A stretch of 32,506 bases of DNA from DATIJP01 sp964569185 (GCA_964569185.1 CAZMTP010000012.1:1-32506), one strand, 5' to 3'. Counted from the first letter of the stretch, positions 1 through 8,223 are shown. Translations and numbers: made by a program. The notes: a model not told the origin generated them from the sequence alone.

Positions 1-47
1 TCAAGTCGCTTATTGTCCGGTATATCAATCCCAATCACTCTAGGCAT
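1..47 (-). CDS. rpsM: Ribosomal protein S13, N-terminal fragment (cut by window edge)
   Basis: The reverse complement from 47 downward reads MPRVIGIDIPDNKRL, which matches the conserved N terminus of S13 (M-A-R-I-A-G-V-D-I-P-x-x-K-R). S13 sits in the 30S head and contacts the 50S subunit and the P-site tRNA. The ATG is preceded by an AGGA Shine-Dalgarno about ten bases upstream. It follows secY directly with a 107-bp gap, with no adk, map, infA or rpmJ between them, as in chlamydial genomes. Only 15 complete codons are visible; the rest lies outside the window. Confidence 0.85.
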   Translation of the reverse strand, partial: MPRVIGIDIPDNKRL

Positions 48-110
48 ATTTTTCGATCCTTTGTTTTATAAAGCAGAAAAATTTATCAGGAAAAAAGGTT
101 TAATTCAAAC

Positions 111-139
111 AGTATACTCAAATTCATTAAAGGTTTAAA
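111..139 (-). promoter_or_regulatory. Candidate sigma-70/66-type promoter for rpsM
   Basis: On the minus strand a TTTAAA box (134-139), a 17-nt spacer and TATACT (111-116) lie about 64 nt upstream of the rpsM start, in the only gap over 100 bp within the ribosomal block. The -10 box matches consensus at 5 of 6 positions and the -35 box is weak. It could give rpsM and its downstream genes a promoter independent of secY. This is inferred from sequence alone. Confidence 0.4.
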
Positions 140-154
140 GTCTAAAAATTTTAC

Positions 155-1516
155 TTAACTTCTGCCTCTCTTCATAAAGCCCTCATAACGCTTCATTAAC
201 ATATGAGACTCAATCTGTTTGGTCGTATCCAAGATCACGCCCACTAGGATGAGGAGAGAAGTTCCTCCAAAAAAATAGGTGATACTTGGATCTACGCCCA
301 AAATCTTTCCTACTAATGTAGGGAGGACAGCAATCAGTGCTAAAAATAGGGCTCCCACGAAGGTGATTTTATTCATGGTCGCTTCCAGAAAATCTTGTGT
401 CGGTTTGCCTTGTCGGATTCCAGGGATAAAGGCGCCATTTTTCTTCATGTCAGAAGCAATCTGCTCTGGATGGAACTGGGTCGCGGTCCAGAAATAGGTA
501 AAAAATATAATTAACAGGGAGTAGAAGAAGATATAGCCCATGGAGCCTGGAGAGAGCCAGTTAGCCACTTGACCAATCCAGTTTCCTTTTCCCACAAATT
601 GGCCAATTGTAGCAGGAAACATCAGCAGCGAAGAGGCAAAAATTACAGGGATCACGCCCGCATAATTAATTTTTAAAGGGATATGGGCACTTCCGCCTTG
701 CACCTCATGTCTGCCCACTACGCGTCTTGCATATTGCAGCGGAATTTTGCGTTGGCCTTGGATGATCAAAATGGTGCCTATAATAATTAGGACAAAGACA
801 GCGCATAAGACAACTAGTGATGAAAAGGTCATTTGGCCGATCTCTTGAGAATCCAGGTTTAATTGGCGGATAATGGAACCAAATGTACTTGGTAGTGACG
901 AGAGGATGCCGACAGTGATGATGAGACTGATGCCATTTCCAATGCCTCTTTCAGTGATCTGTTCGCCGATCCACATGAGAAGCATAGTGCCTGCAGTCAT
1001 GGTCACCATCACCACAAGATAAAAAAGCCAAGGGATCCCAAAAGCTTGCACATCAAAAATCTCGCCTACAATAATACCTGGACTCGAGGCGTTTAAGCCA
1101 ATGGCATAATTACCAAAAAGGCCGGCTTGAAAAAATGCAAGCCCGACGGTTAGGAGCCGTGTCCATCTGCCAAATTTTCTTTTGCCTTGATCAGGGTTTT
1201 CTTTCATTTCCCGTTGCAAGCTGGGAATGAGCGCAGTCATGAGCTGTAAAATAATCGATGCAGAAATGTAGGGCATCACGCCAAGGGCGATGATGGTCAT
1301 CTGCGCAAAGGCACCGCCTGAGAATACATCCATGAGTTGAAAGAGGTTTTGGCTCCCGCCTGTCGCATAGCGGAAAAGGTCTGCTGCAGCATTCCCGTTA
1401 ATTCCAGGCACTGGAATATAGGCACCAATGCGGCAAATCACCAGCATGAGAAGCGTAAAAAAAATTTTAGCTTTCAGCTCTGGAATGGATAAGATGCGGA
1501 GCAATCCTGTAATCAT
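155..1516 (-). CDS. secY: Protein translocase subunit SecY
   Basis: 453 residues, the usual length for SecY, the channel-forming subunit of the SecYEG inner-membrane translocon. The N terminus has the family's first TM segment followed by the RIGAYIPVPGI motif. About ten hydrophobic segments follow, with the cytoplasmic loop motif QGQRKIPLQYARR around residues 255-267 and ERGIGNGISLII near residue 190. The start ATG overlaps the rplO stop by one base (TAATG), which implies translational coupling. As the last gene of the spc part it ties export capacity to ribosome production. No truncation or missing motif was seen. Confidence 0.97.
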   Translation of the reverse strand: MITGLLRILSIPELKAKIFFTLLMLVICRIGAYIPVPGINGNAAADLFRYATGGSQNLFQLMDVFSGGAFAQMTIIALGVMPYISASIILQLMTALIPSLQREMKENPDQGKRKFGRWTRLLTVGLAFFQAGLFGNYAIGLNASSPGIIVGEIFDVQAFGIPWLFYLVVMVTMTAGTMLLMWIGEQITERGIGNGISLIITVGILSSLPSTFGSIIRQLNLDSQEIGQMTFSSLVVLCAVFVLIIIGTILIIQGQRKIPLQYARRVVGRHEVQGGSAHIPLKINYAGVIPVIFASSLLMFPATIGQFVGKGNWIGQVANWLSPGSMGYIFFYSLLIIFFTYFWTATQFHPEQIASDMKKNGAFIPGIRQGKPTQDFLEATMNKITFVGALFLALIAVLPTLVGKILGVDPSITYFFGGTSLLILVGVILDTTKQIESHMLMKRYEGFMKRGRS

Positions 1517-1977
1517 TAAGTTTCGCCAATGACGCTAAAAGACGCAGAACTTTTTTCCAATTTCGCTTTTGCCACTTTTGAAAAATGGTGAGCCTCGATA
1601 GAAACTTTCTTCTTCAGTTCTCCATCGCTTAAGATTTTTAACCCGCCAGGAGCCAATCGTGGAGCAAATCCTTTGGCGCGCAATGTTTGTAAATTAACCA
1701 CTTCACCATCATTGTACAGTTCATCAATCTGTCCCAAATTGATGGCAACGCTAGGCTTTATGTGCAATCCACGCGAAAATCCACGCACTGGAAGTTTGCG
1801 ATATAAGCGCATCTGGCCCCCTTCGTGGCCATAACGTTTCTTATATCCTGAACGGGCCGAGTCGCCTTTACCTCCGCGACCGCACGTCTTTCCTCTTTTG
1901 CAACCGGTCCCACGGCCTACACGGCGTGTTTTTTTTACAGGTCGGTGGCTATTTTTAAGGCCTGATAATGTAATCAT
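1516..1977 (-). CDS. rplO: 50S ribosomal protein L15
   Basis: 153 residues. The N-terminal part is rich in Gly, Arg and Lys (RRVGRGTGCKRGKTCGRGGK), the extended L15 tail that threads into 23S rRNA, followed by the conserved GYKKRYGHEGGQMRLYRKLP stretch. L15 is a late-assembly protein of the 50S subunit. Its ATG overlaps the rpsE stop in an ATGA arrangement (4 nt) and its stop overlaps the secY start. rpmD (L30), which separates rpsE and rplO in many bacteria, is absent, as in Chlamydia. Confidence 0.97.
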   Translation of the reverse strand: MITLSGLKNSHRPVKKTRRVGRGTGCKRGKTCGRGGKGDSARSGYKKRYGHEGGQMRLYRKLPVRGFSRGLHIKPSVAINLGQIDELYNDGEVVNLQTLRAKGFAPRLAPGGLKILSDGELKKKVSIEAHHFSKVAKAKLEKSSASFSVIGET

Positions 1978-2474
1978 GAGAGTCCTCTTGTTTCAAGAAC
2001 TTCGCTTCGGCTTCGAAGACTTTCTAAAGCTAAAATAGTAGCTCGGATCTGATTGAGCGGGTTGTTTGAGCCAAAGCTTTTGGCCACCACATTCTTCACG
2101 CCGCCCAGTTCTAGGGCTGCACGCACTTTAGATCCGGCGATGACACCTGTTCCCTCTGGAGCTGGTTTCAACAGCACTCTAGCGCCGTCCCACTCTACTG
2201 TGACTTCATGAGGGATTGTGGAATCTTGCAATTGAAAGGTGAGCACGTTTTTGCGCGCTGCTTCGGTTCCTTTTTTAATCGCATCGGACACCTCATTTGC
2301 TTTGGCAAACCCCAGCCCAATATGGCCTTGGCCATCTCCGATGAGAACAAGTGCAGAAAAGCTAAACTTTCTTCCCCCTTTAACCACTTTTGCTGAGCGG
2401 TTAATGTAGAGTACTTTCTCTTCAAATTCAGTTCCGAATTCTTCTGCTTTAGAATATTTCTTTTTATGCCTCAT
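1974..2474 (-). CDS. rpsE: 30S ribosomal protein S5
   Basis: 166 residues, normal for S5. The N-terminal double-stranded RNA-binding-like domain shows VVKGGRKFSFSALVLIGDG, and the C-terminal S5 domain shows APEGTGVIAGSKVRAALEL and NNPLNQIRATILAL. S5 helps form the mRNA entry channel and influences decoding accuracy. The gene overlaps rplO by 4 nt downstream and lies 8 nt from rplR upstream. Nothing unusual was seen. Confidence 0.97.
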   Translation of the reverse strand: MRHKKKYSKAEEFGTEFEEKVLYINRSAKVVKGGRKFSFSALVLIGDGQGHIGLGFAKANEVSDAIKKGTEAARKNVLTFQLQDSTIPHEVTVEWDGARVLLKPAPEGTGVIAGSKVRAALELGGVKNVVAKSFGSNNPLNQIRATILALESLRSRSEVLETRGLS

Positions 2475-2482
2475 CTTTTCCT

Positions 2483-2854
2483 CTAAAATTTGAGTCCCGC
2501 TTCACGTGCACCATCTGCAATCGCAGCAATTAAACCGTGGTATTTGTAATAGCTACGGTCAAACACAGCTTTTTCCAGCTGCTTCTCTTTCGCTTTTTCA
2601 CCAAGAAGTTTGCCAATCAGTTTAGCAGCTTCTTTAGATTTCTTTCCTAATTTTTTTGTTTTCAATTCTTTGCTCAATGTTCCGAAATGGGCAAGTGTTG
2701 CACCACTCTCATCATCGATCAGCTGTGCTGAAAGATGCAGATTGGATTTAAAAACAGAAAGACGTGGCTTCTCAGACGTTCCACGCACCTGGTTTCGGGT
2801 ATGATGTTGACGTCTGACGCGTCTTCGATTTCTTTTTTTAAGATAATTTTCCAT
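2483..2854 (-). CDS. rplR: 50S ribosomal protein L18
   Basis: 123 residues. The basic N terminus (KKRNRRRVRRQHHTRNQVRG) precedes the L18 core with KPRLSVFKSNLHLSAQLIDD, and the protein ends with the family signature DRSYYKYHGLIAAIADGARE. L18 binds 5S rRNA in the central protuberance together with L5. It lies 3 nt after rplF and 8 nt before rpsE in the same operon. Confidence 0.97.
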   Translation of the reverse strand: MENYLKKRNRRRVRRQHHTRNQVRGTSEKPRLSVFKSNLHLSAQLIDDESGATLAHFGTLSKELKTKKLGKKSKEAAKLIGKLLGEKAKEKQLEKAVFDRSYYKYHGLIAAIADGAREAGLKF

Positions 2855-2857
2855 AGT

Positions 2858-3415
2858 TTACGCTCCAGGCGCTCCTTTACCTTTAGCCGCTTTTCCAGCT
2901 TTTTTGCGCACATATTCATCTTCATAACGGATCCCTTTACCTTTGTAAGGTTCTGGGGGGCGAAGCGCACGCACTTGAGCCGCAAATTGTCCTACAATCT
3001 GTTTGTCGATTCCAGAAATAATGATGAGAACACTTTTATCAACGACTATTTTAATTTCTTTAGGAATCGCTACTTTTAATGGATGGGAAAAACCCAATTG
3101 CAAATCTAAATTGCTTCCAGAAATTGCCGCACGATAACCAACTCCCACTAAGCTGAGTCTCTTTTCATAGCCAACGCTCACTCCTTTAACTATATTGCTA
3201 ACCATTGAGCGATAGAGTCCATGCGTCGGTTTTTGCAATTGTGCTGCTTCATCTGCAGTGACAAATACTTTTCCGTCTTCTAAGTTCACACCGATTCCAG
3301 CGGGAAGGTCAAGAGTCAAAGAGCCTTTTGGGCCTTTCGCCATCAGTTGTCCATTCTGAACTTTAAGTTCCACTCCTTTAGGCAAAGGAATGGGAGTTTT
3401 TCCATAGCGTGCCAT
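2858..3415 (-). CDS. rplF: 50S ribosomal protein L6
   Basis: 185 residues with the two repeated L6 folds. The C-terminal signature RALRPPEPYKGKGIRYEDEY marks the family. L6 lies near the GTPase-associated region of the 50S subunit and is needed for subunit assembly. After the conserved KKAGK end there is a short Lys/Gly/Ala tail (about ten residues), a mild extension over the usual ~177 residues. It is 7 nt downstream of rpsH and 3 nt upstream of rplR. Confidence 0.97.
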   Translation of the reverse strand: MARYGKTPIPLPKGVELKVQNGQLMAKGPKGSLTLDLPAGIGVNLEDGKVFVTADEAAQLQKPTHGLYRSMVSNIVKGVSVGYEKRLSLVGVGYRAAISGSNLDLQLGFSHPLKVAIPKEIKIVVDKSVLIIISGIDKQIVGQFAAQVRALRPPEPYKGKGIRYEDEYVRKKAGKAAKGKGAPGA

Positions 3416-3422
3416 AATGATT

Positions 3423-3815
3423 TCACCAAACTAAACAGATTAATTCACCGCCGACTTTCTGAGAGCGGGCTGTGCTTCCATCTACAACTCCTTTAGAAGT
3501 CGAAAGAACAGCCACACCCATGCCACCAAAAATCACCGGAATATTTTGATATCCCACATATTTTCTCAAACCAGGAGAAGAGATTCTTTTGAGTCCATTG
3601 ATCACTGGTTTGCGGTCTTTTCCATATTTCAAAAATACGCGCAGTCTATCATTTTGATCGTCTACAAGAACATTTTCCAGAAACCCTTGCGCTTGCAACA
3701 CTTTGACAATATCAAAGCGGAGCTTGCTATAAATAAAATCCACATATTTATGGCGTTGCGCCTTTGCATTTCTGATTCTTGTAAGAAGATCTGAAACTGG
3801 ATCGTGTAATGCCAT
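3423..3815 (-). CDS. rpsH: 30S ribosomal protein S8
   Basis: 130 residues beginning MALHDPVSDLLTRIRNA and ending in the S8 C-terminal pattern with STSKGVVDGSTAR and GGELICLVW. S8 is a primary 16S rRNA binder (helix 21), and in other bacteria it represses the spc operon. The gene directly follows rplE with a 3-nt gap. rpsN (S14), which sits between rplE and rpsH in many bacteria, is missing here, a known chlamydial arrangement. Confidence 0.97.
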   Translation of the reverse strand: MALHDPVSDLLTRIRNAKAQRHKYVDFIYSKLRFDIVKVLQAQGFLENVLVDDQNDRLRVFLKYGKDRKPVINGLKRISSPGLRKYVGYQNIPVIFGGMGVAVLSTSKGVVDGSTARSQKVGGELICLVW

Positions 3816-3818
3816 AAT

Positions 3819-4364
3819 TTATTTACCTAACTCTTTAAAAGGAAAGCCAAGCAATTTAAGCAGCTCATAGCACTCATTGCTGGTCTTTGCCGTTGTCACA
3901 AATGTAATATTCATCCCTTGGACTCTTTTGACTTCATCTAAGGGGATTTCAGGAAAAATCTGTTGATCGGGAAGGCCAAGAGAATAATTTCCGCCTGCAT
4001 CGCATTTCGGTTCAAATCCACGAAAGTCAGGAATCCGTGGAGAGACGATATTGCAAAATCGGTCGAGAAAATCAAACATTTTCTTGCGTCTTAAAGTCAC
4101 TTTAAGCCCGATCGCTTGCCCTTTGCGCAATTTAAAGTTTGCGATAGAGGTGCGCGCCTTTGTCACAATCGGTTTCTGTCCTGAAAGAAGGGCCATCTCT
4201 TTGATGCAATCTTGGAGCGCATTTTTATCTTTGGTCGCCTCGGCAAGTCCCATGCTGATCACAATCTTCTTTAACTCAGGAATCAGCATCGCATTGCGAT
4301 AAGCAAACTTCTCCTTAAGAGCCGGCTTCACTTCTTTTAAATATCTGGTTTTTATTCTCGACAT
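3819..4364 (-). CDS. rplE: 50S ribosomal protein L5
   Basis: 181 residues, standard length. The L5 signature is seen near residues 55-75 (SGQKPIVTKARTSIANFKLR), with GLKVTLRRKKMFDFLDR and RIPDFRGFEPKCDAGGNYSL further on. L5 binds 5S rRNA and contacts the P-site tRNA from the central protuberance. It lies between rplX (11 nt) and rpsH (3 nt). Confidence 0.97.
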   Translation of the reverse strand: MSRIKTRYLKEVKPALKEKFAYRNAMLIPELKKIVISMGLAEATKDKNALQDCIKEMALLSGQKPIVTKARTSIANFKLRKGQAIGLKVTLRRKKMFDFLDRFCNIVSPRIPDFRGFEPKCDAGGNYSLGLPDQQIFPEIPLDEVKRVQGMNITFVTTAKTSNECYELLKLLGFPFKELGK

Positions 4365-4375
4365 TGCTTTCCCAA

Positions 4376-4702
4376 CTAATCTTTTTGTATCTCTCTAAAG
4401 ACAACTTCTTTGTCTTTGTCCATGTACACAAGCTGCTTTTTTCCTTTGCTTGTGAATTTCACTTTTAATTTTATTTTCTTACCCTCTTCGGTGCACACAG
4501 CTACATTAGACGCATGGATGGGCATTTCCATCTCCACGATTCCTTTATCCACCTGCGTTTTACGCTTTACATGTTTCTTGCGGATATTCAATCCTTGCAC
4601 CACCACTCGGTCGCCTTTGCGCGCGAGAATAGTGCCAATTTTTCCCTTTTCGTTCCCCGCTGTGACAAGAACTTTGTCTCCTTTTTTAATCCATTTGCTC
4701 AT
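4376..4702 (-). CDS. rplX: 50S ribosomal protein L24
   Basis: 108 residues with an N-terminal KOW motif (KGDKVLVTAGNEKGKIGTIL), then VVQGLNIRKKHVKRK and an IEMEMPIH-like stretch (VEMEMPIHASNVAV). L24 initiates 50S assembly and sits at the exit of the peptide tunnel. It lies 20 nt after rplN and 11 nt before rplE. Confidence 0.97.
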   Translation of the reverse strand: MSKWIKKGDKVLVTAGNEKGKIGTILARKGDRVVVQGLNIRKKHVKRKTQVDKGIVEMEMPIHASNVAVCTEEGKKIKLKVKFTSKGKKQLVYMDKDKEVVFREIQKD

Positions 4703-4722
4703 GGCAATTTACTTTCTCCCCA

Positions 4723-5091
4723 TTAAATGACTTCTGGTGCAAGTGAGCTAATTTTTATAAATCCCACATCACGTACTTCCCGTGCGATCGGCCCAAAGAT
4801 ACGTGTCCCTCTGGGGTTATTTTTATCATCGATGAGTACGCAGCTGTTATCATAAAAACGGAGCAGCGAACCGTCTGGCCGACGAATGTAATTTCGCGTG
4901 CGCACAATCACAGCGCGCACCACTTCCCCTTTTTTGATCGCACCTTGGGGCTCTGCTTCTTTCACAGAACAGATAATGATGTCGCCAATATGCGCATACT
5001 TTCTTTTAGAACCACCAAGGACCCTAAAACATTTGACGCGCTTAGCTCCGGAATTATCAGCCACTTCGAGTTCGGTTTCTTCTTGAATCAT
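4723..5091 (-). CDS. rplN: 50S ribosomal protein L14
   Basis: 122 residues, the invariant length of L14. It starts MIQEETELEVADNSGAKRV and contains FYDNSCVLIDDKNNPRGTRI and ends IFGPIARE followed by KISSLAPEVI. L14 lies at the subunit interface, forms bridges to 16S rRNA, and is the docking site of the silencing factor RsfS. It lies 9 nt after rpsQ. Confidence 0.98.
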   Translation of the reverse strand: MIQEETELEVADNSGAKRVKCFRVLGGSKRKYAHIGDIIICSVKEAEPQGAIKKGEVVRAVIVRTRNYIRRPDGSLLRFYDNSCVLIDDKNNPRGTRIFGPIAREVRDVGFIKISSLAPEVI

Positions 5092-5100
5092 AAATTTTGC

Positions 5101-5376
5101 CTAAGTTTGTTGCGCCTCTGCTAACACTTCGACCACTCTCCATCGCTTCATTTTAGAAAGCGGACGTGTCTCCATTATTTTTACTTTTTGTCCTACTTTT
5201 GCATCGTTATTTTCGCAATGCGCATAGTATTTTTTGCCACGTGTGATCACTTTCTCAAATTCAGGATGTCTGAAGGTCCGATCCACTCGCACAGTGACCG
5301 TTTTTTGCATCTTGTCTGATATGACGATGCCTTCCTTAACTTTACGTGGATTGGGCTGTCTTTTTTCTTGCTTCAT
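5101..5376 (-). CDS. rpsQ: 30S ribosomal protein S17
   Basis: 91 residues with the S17 OB-fold pattern: GIVISDKMQKTVTVRVDR, YYAHCENNDAKVGQKVKIME and TRPLSKMKRWRVVEV. S17 is a primary 16S rRNA binding protein acting early in 30S assembly. It lies 6 nt downstream of rpmC in the usual rplP-rpmC-rpsQ order. Confidence 0.97.
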   Translation of the reverse strand: MKQEKRQPNPRKVKEGIVISDKMQKTVTVRVDRTFRHPEFEKVITRGKKYYAHCENNDAKVGQKVKIMETRPLSKMKRWRVVEVLAEAQQT

Positions 5377-5382
5377 GTTTGT

Positions 5383-5595
5383 TTACCCTTCATACCTAAC
5401 TTTTTCACCCTTTTGACTGAGCAGAGTCAAAACACGGGCACGATTTCTTTTTTTCAAACGCAACAGATGGGGTTTTTCGATTTTCCGCGTCGCGCTAATC
5501 TCATTTTTCATGTCGAAAATCTCTTTGGATAGATCATGGTAAAGAGCCTTCAACTCCTCTTTAGATTGATCTTTGAATTCTGCTATTTTACTCAT
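5383..5595 (-). CDS. rpmC: 50S ribosomal protein L29
   Basis: 70 residues, two predicted antiparallel helices. The L29 C-terminal pattern is shown by KPHLLRLKKRNRARVLTLL. L29 sits beside the tunnel exit next to L23 and forms part of the docking platform for trigger factor and SRP. It lies 3 nt after rplP and 6 nt before rpsQ. Confidence 0.95.
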   Translation of the reverse strand: MSKIAEFKDQSKEELKALYHDLSKEIFDMKNEISATRKIEKPHLLRLKKRNRARVLTLLSQKGEKVRYEG

Positions 5596-5598
5596 TGT

Positions 5599-6015
5599 CT
5601 AAACCCTCTGCAGCCTATCTACAAATCTTGTTTTTATTGGTAGCTTTGCAGCGGCAAGCTTCAAAGCTGTTTGGGCCTCTTCACGCGGCACATTTCCCAC
5701 TTCAAAGAGAATTCTACCAGGACGGATCACAGCGACCCAATGGTCTACAGCCCCTTTTCCTTTACCCATTCTTGTCTCCGCAGGCTTCTTCGATACTGGT
5801 TTATCAGGAAAAATACGGATCCACACTTGTCCACGACGCTGAAAATAGCGCGTGATCGCTACCCTGCACGCCTCAATCTGCCTATGGGTGATGCGGCCTC
5901 TTCCCAATGCCTGCATGCCAAAATCGCCAAAATCAAGAAAATTGGCAGCTTTGCTAATCCCTGTATGTTTCCCTTTTTGCGACTTTCGAAACTTCGTTCT
6001 TACCGGTATCGTCAT
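5599..6015 (-). CDS. rplP: 50S ribosomal protein L16
   Basis: 138 residues. It begins MTIPVRTKFRKSQKGKHTGI and shows FGDFGMQALGRGRITHRQIE, RRGQVWIRIFPDKPVSKKP and RMGKGKGAVDHWVAVIRPGR, all family signatures. L16 organises the A-site tRNA binding region near the peptidyl-transferase centre. It is in the conserved rpsC-rplP-rpmC order with gaps of 6 and 3 nt, and ends in a TAG codon. Confidence 0.98.
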   Translation of the reverse strand: MTIPVRTKFRKSQKGKHTGISKAANFLDFGDFGMQALGRGRITHRQIEACRVAITRYFQRRGQVWIRIFPDKPVSKKPAETRMGKGKGAVDHWVAVIRPGRILFEVGNVPREEAQTALKLAAAKLPIKTRFVDRLQRV

Positions 6016-6021
6016 AGTCTA

Positions 6022-6666
6022 TTAACTCCCTGCCTTTTCAAGAAGATCTTCCCCTTTATTGACCCATACCTTCACGCCGATCGATCCATAGGTGGTCTCT
6101 GCTCTGCCCATCGCGTAGTCAATGTCAACTCTTAATGTATGCAGCGGGACTCTTCCTTCTTTGTACCACTCAGTGCGCGCAATTTCAGCTCCCCCTATGC
6201 GGCCTGAAATCTGCACTTTAACTCCGGCAGCCCCCGCATCCATAGAAGACTGCATCGCTTTTTTCAATACGCGTCTGAATGGAATCCGTCTTTCAATTTG
6301 CTTAGCAATCCCATCTGCAATTAATTTTGCATCTAAATCGGGACGTTTCACTTCATCCACTTCAATCCAGATCTCTTTGCCAGTTAATTTCTTCAATTCC
6401 TGTTTGAGCACTTCAATTTCTGCCCCTTTCTTTCCGATCACAAGTCCAGGCCGTGCCGTGTGAATGGTCACTTCAATTTTTCCCGCCATACGCTTGATCG
6501 TCAAGCGTGAGGTCCCAGCGCAGACCGGCTTGGCGATGAGGGCATCACGGATCTTTTTATCTTCTGAAAGAAGAGTTCCGAACTCCTTCTTGTTGGCATA
6601 CCAAACAGATCTCCAGCGTTTATTACGTGCTAATCTAAATCCAATTGGAGATGTCTTTTGTCCCAT
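6022..6666 (-). CDS. rpsC: 30S ribosomal protein S3
   Basis: 214 residues. It starts MGQKTSPIGFRLARNKRW, carries the KH domain with TARPGLVIGKKGAEIEVLK near residues 70-90, and the C-terminal S3 domain with GVKVQISGRIGGAEIARTEW and GVKVWVNKGE. S3 lines the mRNA entry tunnel and contributes to helicase activity. It is 3 nt after rplV. Confidence 0.98.
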   Translation of the reverse strand: MGQKTSPIGFRLARNKRWRSVWYANKKEFGTLLSEDKKIRDALIAKPVCAGTSRLTIKRMAGKIEVTIHTARPGLVIGKKGAEIEVLKQELKKLTGKEIWIEVDEVKRPDLDAKLIADGIAKQIERRIPFRRVLKKAMQSSMDAGAAGVKVQISGRIGGAEIARTEWYKEGRVPLHTLRVDIDYAMGRAETTYGSIGVKVWVNKGEDLLEKAGS

Positions 6667-6669
6667 TTT

Positions 6670-7005
6670 TTATCCTTGTGTTCCAACTACAACTGTAAAA
6701 TGACTGGTTCGTTTCATGATAGGAACTCGACCGCCACGATTTTTTGATTTTGCTCTTTTGATCACTGGCCCCGGATCGACTCTTACCTCTTGTACAAATA
6801 AACGATCCCTTTGAAGGCCGAGCTGTGTTTCTGCATTGGCCACAGCGCTATCTAATGTCTTCTTTAACAATCTTCCTCCCTTTTGCTGGCAAAAGAGAAG
6901 CTGTGTTGAGGCTGCCTGCACTTGAAGCCCACGGATCAAATCTGCGACAAGGCGCGCTTTTCTAGGAGGGATGCGTAAATGTCTTGTGATTGCTTTTGCC
7001 TGCAT
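6670..7005 (-). CDS. rplV: 50S ribosomal protein L22
   Basis: 111 residues, with the N-terminal RHLRIPPRKARLVADLIRG signature and the conserved end RAKSKNRGGRVPIMKRTSHF that forms the beta-hairpin loop lining the peptide exit tunnel. This hairpin is where macrolide resistance changes occur in other bacteria; its length looks normal here. It lies 8 nt after rpsS and 3 nt before rpsC. Confidence 0.97.
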   Translation of the reverse strand: MQAKAITRHLRIPPRKARLVADLIRGLQVQAASTQLLFCQQKGGRLLKKTLDSAVANAETQLGLQRDRLFVQEVRVDPGPVIKRAKSKNRGGRVPIMKRTSHFTVVVGTQG

Positions 7006-7013
7006 ATTACCTT

Positions 7014-7376
7014 TTAACCTTTAGTTGCCGGAGCGGTGGCAGGGGCTGCGGGCGCGGCTGGAGCTGCGGCTCCACCGGATGCTGCTGCGGGTGCTGCCGA
7101 TGCTGCTTCTAATATTTTCTTAGAGCCGTGACCTTTAAAGAGTCGTGTAGGGGAAAACTCTCCCAAACGGTGACCCACCATATTTTCAGATACAAATACA
7201 GTAATGAATTTTCTTCCGTTATGCACTTCGAAGGTCATCCCGATCATGTCTGGGATCACCATCGATCTTCTGGACCAGGTCTTAATCGGCCTTTTTAAAC
7301 TTTCACGAGTCTGTTTTTTCACCTTGCTTAAAAGATGATGATCAACAAACGGCCCTTTTCTTAACGATCTCCCCAT
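7014..7376 (-). CDS. rpsS: 30S ribosomal protein S19 with an Ala/Pro-rich C-terminal extension
   Basis: 120 residues. Residues 1-85 are a complete S19 (MGRSLRKGPFVDHHLL, IKTWSRRSMVIPDMIGMTFE, VHNGRKFITVFVSENMVGH, LGEFSPTRLFKGH). S19 sits in the 30S head and contacts S13 and the A-site finger of 23S rRNA. Canonical S19 is about 88-93 residues. Here residues ~86-120 form a low-complexity tail made almost wholly of Ala, Pro, Gly, Ser and Thr, encoded by a visibly GC-rich stretch (about 7020-7110). The frame stays open to a normal TAA and is followed 8 nt later by rplV, so the tail is probably translated. Confidence 0.96.
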   Translation of the reverse strand: MGRSLRKGPFVDHHLLSKVKKQTRESLKRPIKTWSRRSMVIPDMIGMTFEVHNGRKFITVFVSENMVGHRLGEFSPTRLFKGHGSKKILEAASAAPAAASGGAAAPAAPAAPATAPATKG

Positions 7377-7383
7377 AAATTTC

Positions 7384-8223
7384 CTATTTTCTACGATCCT
7401 TTAACAACCATTTATTGCGCTTATGCTTTGAGCGTGTGCGATATCCTTTTGCATAAACTGCCCATGGGCTTTGTGGAATATTTCCTTTGCTTTTGCCTTC
7501 GCCTCCGCCATGTGGGTGGTCCACAGGGTTCATCGCCACACCGCGCACCGTTGGGCGGATCCCTTTCCACCTTGAACGGCCTGCTTTTCCTTCCACACGC
7601 AAATTGCGTTCGCTGTTAGACAACACGCCAATAGTGGCGTAACAATTTTCATTGATCAAGCGCACTTCACCAGAGGGCATTTTAATAGTCGCATACCCGT
7701 TGCTGCGCGCCATCAATTGAGCAGAAAGCCCAGCTGATCTGACCAGTTTTCCCCCACGATCAGGCACTAATTCAATATTATGAATGGGCAATCCCAGAGG
7801 AATATCTTTCAAGCGCATGCAGCAGCCAATATCATAAGGAGGCTGGGCGCTTGTTTGGACCGTTGCACCCTCTTTCAACCCTTCTGGTGCTAAAATATAC
7901 CGCTTTTCTCCATCTGCGTAATTGAGAAGGGCTATACGCGCTGTGCGATTTGGATCATATTCGATCGAGGCCACTTTGGCAGGAATATCTTTCTTATCTC
8001 TTTTAAAATCGATCAAGCGATAAAAACGTTTATGTCCTCCACCGCGATGGCGGCAGGTGATATGTCCATTATTATTACGTCCATTAGTTCTTCTTTTTGT
8101 GACAAGCAGCGATTTCTCAGGCTCTACACTCTTTTTTTTCGATAGCCCTGTGCGGGTCAGAGTGTATGTTGATAAGACCAACTGTCTCTGGCTCGGTGTG
8201 ACGGGACGAAATTTTTTTGTCAT
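7384..8223 (-). CDS. rplB: 50S ribosomal protein L2
   Basis: 279 residues. Family landmarks are GRNNNGHITCRHRGGGHKR near residue 50, the SH3-like centre with KASIEYDPNRTARIALLNYADG-like spacing (VASIEYDPNRTARIALL), and the C-terminal RPTVRGVAMNPVDHPHGGGE that holds the conserved His near the peptidyl-transferase centre. L2 is needed for subunit association and peptide-bond formation. It lies 12 nt after rplW and 7 nt before rpsS. Confidence 0.98.
   Translation of the reverse strand: MTKKFRPVTPSQRQLVLSTYTLTRTGLSKKKSVEPEKSLLVTKRRTNGRNNNGHITCRHRGGGHKRFYRLIDFKRDKKDIPAKVASIEYDPNRTARIALLNYADGEKRYILAPEGLKEGATVQTSAQPPYDIGCCMRLKDIPLGLPIHNIELVPDRGGKLVRSAGLSAQLMARSNGYATIKMPSGEVRLINENCYATIGVLSNSERNLRVEGKAGRSRWKGIRPTVRGVAMNPVDHPHGGGEGKSKGNIPQSPWAVYAKGYRTRSKHKRNKWLLKDRRK

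Noticed and set aside
5595..6135. Plus-strand frames of 86 and 154 residues opposite rplP and rpsC
   Set aside because: They are antisense to unmistakable ribosomal protein genes and show no protein-like composition.
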